Of a stretch of DNA of 64,000 nt, positions 50,601 to 61,421 are shown piece by piece. The position numbers and the translations under genes were made by a program. The notes beneath the pieces were generated by a model. That model was not told where the DNA came from. It saw only the letters and a list, made by a program, of their open reading frames with translations, and ran no database searches. The number at the start of each line of letters is the position of its first letter. The first letter of the stretch is position 1. Origin of the DNA: Paramacrobiotus metropolitanus (taxonomy: Eukaryota; Tardigrada; Eutardigrada; Parachela; Macrobiotidae); NCBI RefSeq assembly GCF_019649055.1, contig NW_026570222.1:682001-746000 (forward strand), written 5' to 3'.

Positions 50601-53600
50601 TAGTACTAGTATGTACATGTTGTTCACTGTGTTGTTCTGTAATATACTCGGGGTGCTGATCTCAAAGCCAAAGTAAGCCTGTACCCTATTGCTCGTTATC
50701 GATTGATCCGGCCGGCATTCCTGCTTGTAAAAACCTGTAGATACAGAGTATTTATGTAACAATATTGCAATTGGCCATCCTTGGCTATTGAAATAGCCGC
50801 GTGCACCAGTTTGTTCATGGGAATTTCGAACGTGCACACACGAAGCAGAAAGAAACTGGCATTCCCTCAGGTGTTAGGAACATCCGGTATACCATATTCG
50901 CTCTGTTTTATTTAAACCCGGAGCCATATTACTTAGATCACCTATGCCGTATGCGTGCATCTCGGCTCGTGCCATCCTTCGGCTTGGCAGATCTTTGAAC
51001 ATCGCATTACTAAATAATATTGCATCGTTTTGTAATTGTCTTAGCGCTAAAAATATGATTAAAAGAAAATCCCGAAAACAAAACTGTAATATTTAGGTCG
51101 CTCTACACTTCACTCGCGCACTATGAAACTAAATTTATTTAGTAACTGTTTTATGGATTTAGATAACAAACTTAATTTATGTAACAAACTTAAGGCAAAG
51201 TCGGAAAAAGTCACATCGAGTGCTTTCATCAATGTCGAGAGACCGAGAATGCAGTAACACTACAACAGCTAAAAGCTGTGTTAAGAGGAGTTGTTGTTTA
51301 CGTAGTTTCGTTATGTTACTAAAGATTCGGCAAAATTTTAAAGCAACATCTGTGATTTAACGATGTAAACCGTAACGTGCAACCGACATTTGATCGAATT
51401 GTAAGGAAGTGTATGGATTGAACATATGCGTATACGGGGATTGCTGCAAAAGAATGCCTCCTGTACCAGCAGTATCTGATTTTTTTGGGAATATTATACA
51501 GGTGTTATACACTGGCGGTCAAACGGCGCCACCGATGCATCCTCATTTGCATCACCATCCTGCCAGTCATGCACAGCAGCATCCGATCGGTCACACGAGT
51601 CGCGGCACACAGCATCTGGTCCCATCCTATCCCAGTTATCGCGGGGGATCGCTGCCGAACGTAAACCAAATGGCTAATGCCGGTATTGATCTCCAGGTAG
51701 GCATTGGCAAAAACATTCTGCATGTTTTGGCCAGGTAGAAGTGAATTAAGGACTGATGCATATATAATCACGCTATATATTTCTCTGAATATCTGCTTGC
51801 TATTGGCGATGCCTTTGTCATCAAGTTTTGTCACGCTTTTAGAAAATGTTCCTGTTTCGATTTACTGCTTAACTATGAGCGATGTTTTTATGAAAAGATA
51901 TATGTATGAAGTACCCTTAATAAATGTATTTACGTAATTGCGAGATCAGTACGAAAGTGATCTCATTACTTAACAGAATGCCCTGGAAAGCTTGGAAATG
52001 CTGCGAACCGAGCGCGACCTTTCTCCGCGCGGAGTGCGCCATCCTAGTCCGACACCTCCGTCAGGTCATGTCCGCCGGCATTTCTCACCAACGAAGCGGC
52101 CTACGGATTACGATGCCAATCGGATGCCGCACTCTTATCTGCTGCCGCCTGATCAGAACAGTCATTTAACAAAACGCGCCATCTCCGATCCCTTACTGCA
52201 CCAGTCGGCCAATCCGCACATGGACAGCTTGGCCAGTCAGCAGGCCGCGCAACACCCATCCGCACTTGGTCCTAATCGACGTTCGCCGGTGCCTGACAAA
52301 TCCTCAGACTCTCATAACTACTTGTGGAATGATCCGTCTAAGGTTGGTCTTTTTATAATGATGCCAACCATTTCAACAATTTTTTCTTCTTTCACTTAGC
52401 AAAAACTTAATTAAACGAGCGGTGCCTCCTATAAAAATTCCTCATTGAACGCCCTTAAATCGTTGTAGGGTATGTACCGACCAAAGCCATGCGACATTCC
52501 TGGAACGAGGTTCGTTTATTGTGTGTCCCATATATATTTATCAGCTTACGCTTGGCAGAACCCTTTGAAATTGCATTGGAACTATTTTTTCAGTTCGTTT
52601 TCCGAGCGTGATGCTCATATCGCGCAACAGCAGCAGCAACAACAGCAACACTTGTTGTCGCCCACAAGTATTCAACCTTCCGCATCGACCAATCAGAGTT
52701 CAGGTTCTTTACCAGATCTAACGAATCCATCAATGAACTTTCCTACCCTTGTATCTCCACTTGATCCAGAAGATACACAAACGGCACAGGTGAATGAAGC
52801 TTTTGTTGAAGCGAGTTGATAATACATTTTGTAGGAAACGTAAAACTGACAAATTTTATGGCACAGCTTTCGTTACTTAATTACGTACATTTAAGTAAAA
52901 ATCTGGGCTTGGTTGATTCGCTGCAAGTCAGCTAGCTAGGTTTGATGCTGAGATAATGCGTTACACTGCTCATTACATTGTCGACTATTTTTCATTATAT
53001 ACTTAAATATCAGGTAGTATCAGTGCTAGTATTTTATGGCTACCTTAAATTTTTATACCTACCTACCTTGAATTTCAGAACTTCGAACAAGTTTGTATAT
53101 GTTTTGATTTATTGTTATTACAGATGTATTCTATGAATAATGCTAGTCCCCAGATGCAAATGTCAAATCAAGTGCGAACTCCGAACAGTCACTCGTCATC
53201 TACTAGTCCGACCAACATGCGGCGAATGCGTGGCCCGGACACCAATGGTCCAAGCGGTGGACCGAGGAAATCTCCGCATTCCTCCCCTACCCTTCCCTAC
53301 AATCCAATGAATCCCTATCAGCCGGTGCATAATGTAAATTACACTTTAACTGTAGTTATATCATTAATCAGCAGTTTGTCTCGTTGTCAGTACATAGTAC
53401 ATACAGCGATCAGTTATAAAATTAGCTTTTTTTTAGTCGTTTGTATCCTACCGGTCGAATTCGAGCAGTCCTGGTGTCCAATCCGATCATCTTGTTATGA
53501 TGCATGCAGGTGGATCCAATCCCGCATCACCAGCAAATTCTGGTGGAATGCAATACGCGCAAGATCCACATTACATAGACATGCACCAAAAAATGCAGCA

Positions 53601-54682
53601 AATAACAATGGTAAGCTCTTGCTGCTGCATTGTATGAGTTTACTTAATAATCTGACATAAAAATCTTGCTCTATATTTGCCTACTAGATTGGAATAACCC
53701 CAAAAATTTGTATTGAAAAAAACGAACACTTTCTCGCTGCTAAAGTATTTTAGTGTCGATCGAGGTAGCAGTACTTATAAAGCGGCATTGTGGTAACCTT
53801 CTAAAATAATATGTGCAAAAAATACTGTGCCAATGGCAGTGCAGGAAGATGATAATAATTATTGTGGATACGACCTGTTAGCTGAGGGTTCTGTTATCCC
53901 CAGTTGAGTTTGGTTGGAATATGTTACCGATGTGATTTTAGGAAATTAATTCTGGTTTGGGGTATAAGACGGCGCAACAACACATTTGTTGGAGCTTAAT
54001 TTATTATTTGTATAATTTCTTCGTTGCAGGATCAGCACAGCATGCCGGATCAATTCAACATTTTCAATCAGTTTATGAACCATGAATTCATGCACAGAAA
54101 TCAAAACAACGACCCAACGCAGATCCCGGACATAATATTTACTCCCGCACTTGGTACGCAATTATCCTATTTATACTAACGTTACTACCATGCCCTTTTA
54201 AAGTATGCTAATAATGGTAAAGTGTCAACGTCGTCGTTAATGCTAATGGACAGTATAAATGCGGTGTATACTTTGTGTACTAATTGCTGTTGTTTGCTGT
54301 TGTGCATTAGCGTATTTTTGTATGGTATAGCTGACTTGATTTGTTGTGTGTTATCGTACTTATAAGATCAACTAACGTTGAACTTTAATTTCTCGCAGGT
54401 ATGGACGATGGAAGTCAGCGCGTTGATTGTTCCTCAGGCATTTCTCCGCACACCAGCGTTGCTTCCGTGGTCAACTCGCATCCCTACCATCATATGGCGT
54501 CAGCTGGAAACGTGAACGACCACAACTTCTCAGCGCAGACATTTAGTCAAGAATCTGTTGATCTCTTGGATATGTTTAAACTGGACCAGGACGCACTAAG
54601 TATGCTGCACGATGACACTCTGGGTCACGTGGTGGATCCCGAAACAGAAGAGCAGTTCCGCCTGGACAGTAATATTCACTGA
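47660..54682 (+). CDS. CRTC: CREB-regulated transcription coactivator, at least 9 exons, 566 aa
   Basis: Coactivator that binds CREB on cAMP/calcium signalling and is held in the cytoplasm by SIK/AMPK phosphorylation and 14-3-3. Exons: 47660-47770, 51502-51696, 51977-52342, 52469-52509, 52594-52789, 53124-53333, 53437-53610, 54030-54153 and 54399-54682. The start MSNNPRKFSEKIQIQLQKQ with the following coiled coil is the CREB-binding domain. YRGGSLPNVNQ (about residue 88) and GSLPDLTN in exon 5 are family signatures. LTKRAISDPLLHQ holds Ser172, which fits both the SIK site and a 14-3-3 RxxSxP motif. RPKPCDIPG matches the regulatory segment, and IPDIIFTPALG precedes the acidic activation domain ending DPETEEQFRLDSNIH. 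A short polyGln run lies in exon 5. Intron 1 is 3.7 kb and may hide a further in-phase exon, although exons 1 and 2 already join in phase 0. Confidence 0.95.
48336..48440. repeat. Imperfect short tandem repeat in CRTC intron 1
   Basis: Variants of ATGTTACTATATG recur about six times between 48340 and 48440. This is simple intronic sequence; the ORF across it is an artefact. Confidence 0.75.
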
Positions 54683-56000
54683 AACTGCGATGTGCGTGTG
54701 GTGCAGAGCTGGCGTCACGAAAACAGCATCGATAAATATGGTTATAAAAATTCTTGAGCCTCATGAACGACGAAATACAGAACTGAAGTGCACGTGCCAA
54801 AGTTTCTTTGCAGAAAACCGATCCATCTCTTAATTGGTGTATGCGTGTAAATTAGGTATGCCGACGAGCGGATATGGTAGTGGAATTAATGTTTTATAGT
54901 ATTTTATGGTCCTTTGGACCGCAATTCGGTGTCTGTTGTTGTACAGTGTAATTCTGGTTTTTATATCGTCTTGTTGTTGCATGCCGGCGATTTTCGGTTG
55001 CGTAAACGGTGTATTAGAACATTTTAATTGTGTTAGCAGCTAACTTAAAAAATTTTGAATTTAATAAAAACACTGTTTCGAAAGTTTGCTGGAATCTAAT
55101 TGTAAGATGGTAGCTAGCAGCCAGTAGTAAACATATCACCGCGAATGCTTCTGTTCCTGTCTTAGAAACATTTAAAATGGGATTCTGAAGCGAAAAACTA
55201 GAGCATCATGACGTGAACATTTTTGTCAAAAAATAAAATTACTGGATATCTGTACATACCAGGATGCGATATTTTGTGCATAAAATGTTTTTGAGAGATA
55301 AATTTTGTTTTAATCCATTAAAAAAACTGTGTAAAAATGTGCACAGCGCCTTGGTATCACTTTTCTTGTACTGTGCCAAGTACTGTACGTAATACAACTT
55401 TTTTTTTTCGTAGTTCGTTATTTATTATTTACTATGAATACTATTACAAATTACAACTTACAACACGAGTACTTTTAACAAAAGCTTCGGAAACTATCAC
55501 TCATTAAGCATCAATCGACAGCGGCGGCCTAATCACAGAGAAAATTTGGTCTAAATTAATTTGGTCGTAATACAACTGGTCCTCACCAGTCAGTCGATTT
55601 TAACAGTGGGTCAGAGTCAGACTCCTGCTGTACGTATAGTACAACATCGAGCTATCGTAATATTTTAATCTGATTTACGATTAAATTATCGCCACCTTCA
55701 CTTGTCAGACGTTCGCCGTTCATCTGTATCTCGGTATGTCATATGCTTATTGGTAGTTTATGTTGACCAGAAAAGTTGTTATGAAAGTGTGAAAGTACGG
55801 GTGCAATCTGTTTTAAGATTCAAATGTCATTGCATTCTCCGATATGGAATCGTAATCCAAAGCTTGCTGCTTACGCGATTATTCCGAATCGGGACACGGA
55901 GACACGGGATTAATCACTAAGAACTTTTGGGATTGTAGTGTAGCCATCATATGGACGATCGCGCCAGTCCTACAGGATTATTCCCCTCCTGCGGAGCACC
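54683..56000. other. CRTC 3' flank and MFSD12 5' flank
   Basis: AATAAA at 55063-55068, about 380 bases after the CRTC stop, is a good poly(A) candidate. The rest has no supported exon. The MFSD12 promoter and leader are expected just left of 56001, where GGAGCACC precedes the ATG. No specific regulatory element is evident. Confidence 0.6.
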
Positions 56001-59000
56001 ATGCATGTTGATATGAATCAGGAGGAACCAACGCTTAATGGCAGCACATCGGCGACAGAGCCACAGGTGGTCAATGGCGACAATCATAACAAAGACGACC
56101 ATCACCATGATCACCACCACAAATCGCTGGGATTACCGCAGGACATCCTGGCAGAAGTGCGCCCTCCATCCCCGGATTCCCCAGACAGTGTGGATACTGC
56201 GGGAATTCTGGGGGAGGACAAACGTCCGCTGACTCTCATACGGAAAGCGTGCTACGGTGTTGGACATGTGCTCAATGATTTATGCGCTGCCATGTGGTTC
56301 AGCTATTTGTTGGTGTTCCTGCACAGCGTGGTAAGTTGTAGACTTGTAGTTAAAATTCTTGGAATTTCCCATTCGGCTTCGAATGGTGAGTGGTTATGTT
56401 TACGGATTTATGTATTTACTATCTATCTATTTATAATTATCAGTGCCAGTGATGGCATCCTGACTTTTGTGCATGCTAATTGTGTAATAGTAGTATGTAC
56501 TATTATGCATTCATTAATTTTTGTTAATACCCGGATCAAAGCATTTACGCGGACCTGTTTTTTTTGTAGCTGAACTTTACCAACACCTACGCTGGTGCTG
56601 TGATACTGCTGGGGCAAGTTGCGGATGCGATTGCCACTCCCTTTGTCGGAATTGAATCTGACCATTCTGTCTCGGGATTTTTTGGTTATGGGCGAAGGAA
56701 AAGTTGGCATCTTATCGGTAAATATTTCGTTGCACGTAATTCTTATTTGCACATTTTCGTTCGTTGTCGGCACGCGACTGATAAACGGCGTAATGTTTGC
56801 AGGTACGATAGCGGTGATTGTGTCATTCCCTTTCCTGTTTATTGACTGCATCGGCTGTCATAATTCTCACGATTGGGCCAAATTCATTTACTTCGCGCCC
56901 TTTGTTGTTATTTTCCAATTTGGCTGGGCTTCTGTCCAGATTGCGCATCTTGCTCTGATTCCGGATTTATCTTCAGATGGTTCCCATCGCGTTGAACTCA
57001 ATGCTATTCGGTAAAAAATAAAATCATTGTACTCTGCTTCGAAATCCAGATTTTCAATTTGGATGTGAACTGAACTGTAGAATCGTTATTTGTTTTGTTT
57101 ACAACAGTCGTAGCTCGCGTTTTACAATTAGGGTTGTTATTGTCAAAAATGCAGTTGTTCTTTGAAAGATATTTCGAATTTTTGTAAAATATGTATGCAC
57201 CAGCGAAGCTTCGCTTTTGAATGCTGCTTCTTGCAGTTACTCATATATACTGTAACTCTCCTACGTAAGCTTTTGAAGGCTCGTCTTACTCGTAAAGCTT
57301 GTTTTGCAGTTTTTGCCAGTACTTGTGCGCTGATGTTGTGATTGATTTAAAGCGCCGGAAGTATGCTGAATCATTTCCTGTAAAAATTTTAGAACTCATC
57401 ACATTTTTAACCCAGGAATTATTTCCTGTTATTTCCTTGATATCTGACTGTGTTATGTTCTCCCATTTTCTGCTTTGTAATTATGGAAATTGTAGAATAA
57501 TTTGTTTTTATTTTTCTGGAGTATGTACGATGGTGTTCATCGTTTTGAGTGACACCATTCTCGATAGCATTGTTGCTCTTTAAAATTTGAGGTGTACGGT
57601 AGTAACTGGTAAACCTGTATACAACCCAGTAAACCTCTAGATCTTCCATTTATTACGATGACAGGACTTCTCTGTTCATTCCGCTGTAAAGAGTTTTGGC
57701 ACGTTTTGTATGGTTTTATGCCTTAAAAAATAAGTATTTTTTTCGTTTCAGTTACGGATGGACAGTCATATCTAACCTCACAGTTTATATGCTTACTTGG
57801 TTGGTCCTGAGAATGGATACCGACGGCGATAAAACGGTCAACCCTTCTGATGCATCAACATTCCGAGTACGGTCAAAACGATTATCAGACAATAAATTAT
57901 AATTAGCTCATTTTTGTCTCGCGTATTTTCAGATGATTGTTTTCATTGTAATTGGTGTGGGAACATTGTTTTCCGTTATATTCCATGTTGGTGTGAAAGA
58001 AGATCCACATCCACAACGCAGCTCATCGCAGTCCTCTGTAGAAACACAAGACAGCCAGATGAGCTCGGTGCATATGACTTGGGCAGAGTGGTTTAAAGAA
58101 CCGCACTTTTACATTGTAAGTTATCTTGAAGATACTCCATAGAATTTAAGAATTTTTTGTGTGCTGTTTCTCCAAATTTGGTCTCTGCAATTTCAGGTGG
58201 GTGCTCTATATATGTCCGCCCGGCTTTTTGTCAACCTCACGCAGGTGTATTTGCCAATGTATTTGCTGGATACTCTGCAACTAGGAAAGGACAGTATCGG
58301 CTATATTCCTCTCATGGTTTACATGACCGGCTTTGTAGCTTCAGTAATAATGAAACCACTGAACCGATGGATTGGCAAGAAGGTCTGTTATCACTTTGTA
58401 TTTTTGATTTCAGCTTTATGGCCAGTTGTGCATTAGAATAATCGTAGTGTTAATAGTGTTATATTCGAGTGCATGCATGTCGTGTCTTTTGTGGTCCAAG
58501 CATTATTTTTTCGTTTAATTGTATAGGTTGCCTGTGTTCTCGGGATTGCACTCGGCTTAGGAGCCTGTGCTTGGATTCAATTTTTTAACGTAGACGGTAA
58601 AACTGTTTACGGAATCGCGGCACTTTTGGGGACTTCCGGGACCGTGCTCATGGTAGCGTCACTGGCTGTCACCAGCGATCTGATTGCGGGAAGTACCAGT
58701 ACGGGTGCATTTGTGTTCGGACTAATGAGTTTCGCGGATAAGTTATCCAACGGATTAGCTGTGATGGCTATCCAGCTCTTACATCCCGTCTCGTGAGTTG
58801 CAAATTCTTTTGCGAAAGTTGTATAAAAATCAAATACGCCTGGTAATTGGATAATGATTTTTTATGTTACTTTGCGTGACTTGTGGGCTTGTTTTTTTTT
58901 GTAGCGGCACTCATTCAGATCACTCGGATTTCTTTGCAAAAGTGATGGTATATGTACCGACCGGAGCATGTGTGATAGCATTGATTTGCATTTTGTTGAT

Positions 59001-59178
59001 ATCGCGTCAGACGGTGGGAGTGCGACATCGTGACCGGCAGCGGATAATGAGTTCCACATCGTACCGTGAATTTGTCAATCAGAATGATGAAGATAGACAA
59101 GCCATGTTTTCGGAATCAGGTGATCATTACGGTGATCCACGTTTTGCTCAAACCCAAACTAATGCAACCATTTCGTAA
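56001..59178 (+). CDS. MFSD12: MFSD12-type major facilitator transporter, 8 exons, 569 aa
   Basis: Twelve-helix transporter. The vertebrate relative sits in lysosomes and melanosomes and is needed for cysteine import. Exons: 56001-56330, 56570-56717, 56803-57010, 57752-57866, 57933-58115, 58197-58382, 58527-58792 and 58905-59178. The N-terminal 80 residues are polar with a His-rich run ([11 protein letters not shown]). Helix 1 starts at [20 protein letters not shown]. Family signatures follow: [17 protein letters not shown] with [11 protein letters not shown] (loop 2-3), [65 protein letters not shown] and [21 protein letters not shown] central loop rich in Ser/Gln precedes [12 protein letters not shown], and the cytosolic C-tail is acidic. 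Length and helix order match the family. The gene converges with MED22, which lies about 675 bp away. Confidence 0.95.
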
Positions 59179-59852
59179 ACCCGGTAATTTATCTGTTGTT
59201 TTTTACTCTCTTATTCCAGTTCCTGGTGTTACTGGTTTGTTCTCAAATTTTATCGTTTCAAGTGTTACTGTAGTGTAATTTCTGTTCTGCTTGAGTTTCC
59301 GATAAATATAGAAAAGAGATTAAAATTATGTCTACTGCCTTGTTATTAAATTTTTCAGTGGATATTTTGCTACACTGATTTATTTTTAAATAAAAACCAA
59401 TTAATTTTAGGGATAGCGCCTTACGCTAACATCTAAGAAAATTGATCGGAAATGTTAGCTCTTGGAAGTTAATAATCTTGGAAGTTAATGGAAGTTAGAC
59501 AGAATCAGTCCGTCAAAATAAATATGGTAATTAACGATGTCTTTCTTCTGTATCGTGAAGTCTAAACTGAAAACACTTGAGCTGTTTATGTCCAAATTTC
59601 GCTTTTCGATTTATTTCACACCAGAGCGACAATGCTGAAATTCAATGTTTCCAAAATAATAAAACACGAAAAAATAGAAACACCATTAATCCAATGAAGG
59701 AGCGCGCCCAAAAATCAAAGCTGTTTAAATCGATCGTTCGTTCAGCCGCAATGTTAAGAAACAAAATAGTAAGTATCACAGGAAAGAGTAGATCATCCAT
59801 AAAAATGCTCAGTATGAATTCACTTCTTTTTGTAATCTTATACGCAGTGTCG
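59179..59852. other. Convergent 3' region between MFSD12 and MED22
   Basis: A plus-strand AATAAA at 59389-59394 suits MFSD12, and a minus-strand AATAAA (TTTATT at 59610-59615) suits MED22. Their 3' ends would therefore stop about 215 bases apart without overlapping. A small direct repeat of CTTGGAAGTTAAT (59461-59498, partly degenerate) lies between them. Confidence 0.65.
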
Positions 59853-60758
59853 TCAAAGATCACCATTAGCTGGCTTTTCCTTCGTGGGATTAGAATTTTT
59901 GATGTACCATACGGAACCATACTCATCCTCGAGATCATGGAGTTCTGCTTGCATTTCGCGATAAACACTCATCATGCGAGACTGAGAGTTTTTTATATCA
60001 GCGTTTGCTGCCTCCCTGGCCTTTTGTACCGATTGGCTTATAAAGGGAAAATCGTTCAGGAAGAAATATTTTTTCAGATCTTCGTTAAGTTTCATCAACG
60101 ATTCTGCGCAACGGACCTGAAATTAAGCAACACTGTTTAAGCACGCGAAGCGCCACTGTTGACAATTCAACACGCAATATCACTGAAGTTTTTGTTTTTT
60201 TAAATTTGTAGCCTGTTCCCGTGATACAGTATGGTTTGTTCCTCTAGATGAAAATTCACAATATTTACTTATAGGCTATAGCGAATGATCGCGTGGTATG
60301 TGCTTACCAAATTCGTAGCGCGAATTCCCAATTCCAGTTGCTCCTGTTCTACCGTCTGTACTCGTACAGAACTTCCGCGTTCGTCTTCAACCTAACAATA
60401 AGTTGATCGATAGCATCAGTCACAACCTGCCATTGTGATTTATACACATTACAGTATTTACGATTATTTTTTACACATACTGTTGCACTAATTACGATTT
60501 ACAGATTAAGTAACAAAAGTGCAGGTACTGTTACAGTGCCCGTTTGCTACATAGCAGAATGGTCTGTGAATGACAAAAAGGACATCAAAATAATTATTTA
60601 TACCGATACACACTTGCCTTGACAAGCTTGAGAATTTCCGCAAAATTGTCTTGAATACTTCTAACGTCATCTTTTTGTTTCTTGCTTAGTGTCTTGAGAA
60701 CGTTCTCCTTGTTTCCACCAGTTAAAGTCGTTCTTCCATGGCCAGCAGCATGAGCCAT
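59853..60758 (-). CDS. MED22: Mediator complex subunit 22 (SURF5), 3 exons, 162 aa
   Basis: Subunit of the Mediator head module that links activators to RNA polymerase II. Exons in transcript order: 60758-60618, 60391-60308 and 60116-59853, in phase 0 throughout. After a short Gly/Thr-rich start, LSKKQKDDVRSIQDNFAEIL matches the family's conserved N-terminal helix. VEDERGSS followed by EQEQLELGIRATNL and VRCAESLMKLNEDLKKYFFLNDF is the central region. The last segment (ELHDLEDEYGSVWY) matches the C-terminal helix of animal MED22. The ATG at 60758 is the first one fitting the conserved length. Intron 1 uses a GC donor (GTCAAG then GCAAGTG) with a normal AG acceptor. It is head-to-head with the eL8 gene, as in the vertebrate Surfeit locus. 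Confidence 0.94.
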
Positions 60759-61421
60759 TGTAAGTTTTCTTTCAAGCTTTGCGTTAATCAGAGACGAAGG
60801 CACCACTCAGACGAAGCCTACGAAGGCCAAAACCGGATCAGTCTGAATTACGATAGAAATCTAAAATACAAGCTGTAACAAGTTACTAACAACTAACAAG
60901 CATCCAGATTCCGCAAATGCAATGCAAACCTGGAATGCAAGTAAAGGATACCCTTAAAGATGAAAAATTCTGAAGCTTTTAAATTTCCAAATCTTCACCA
61001 GTCACACAGCATGCCAGGTAATGTACAATACATTCCGTGCTAAGTACTTATTTTTTATTCTATATATTAACTGTACTTGTTGTCTGTACTCTGTAGTGAC
61101 TGCGGTGTTAGAAAATAGACAAAACAAAACGAAAAACACCAAAAAACAGTGAAAAAATTCTCACGATCAGCTTTTGTGGAAGTCAGGAAGTGGCAACGTG
61201 TGCACTGATTAGGGTACACCAGTTCTGACAGCGTGCGGTGGCGGTCTCTGTCACCGATGTGCTTTTGCACATCGCAGTCTGCTTCAGCGTGTAATAATGT
61301 GTGCGTGCTGCATTTCGTACCCGGCTCCTGTGAAACAGGAAATTTGTCGATTTTGTGTGGAGAGCCGTGTATCTGGAAGATTTAATTGTTTTCCGTTTTT
61401 TGCGGATTACCAAGCATCGTG
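60759..61421. promoter_or_regulatory. Shared upstream region of MED22 and RPL7A, probable bidirectional promoter
   Basis: The MED22 and RPL7A start codons point away from each other across 663 bp with no other gene between. In mammals the SURF5/SURF3 pair is likewise divergent from a short CpG-rich interval, so a common promoter is a reasonable inference. Here the interval is not strongly CpG-rich. The pyrimidine-rich TTGTTTTCCGTTTTTT at 61386-61401, just upstream of the RPL7A ATG, could hold a 5'-TOP type transcription start typical of ribosomal protein genes, but no start site can be proved by eye. Confidence 0.55.

Noticed and set aside
59577-60140. 187-codon plus-strand ORF
   Set aside because: It is antisense to the last MED22 exon; the minus strand carries the conserved protein with matching splice sites.
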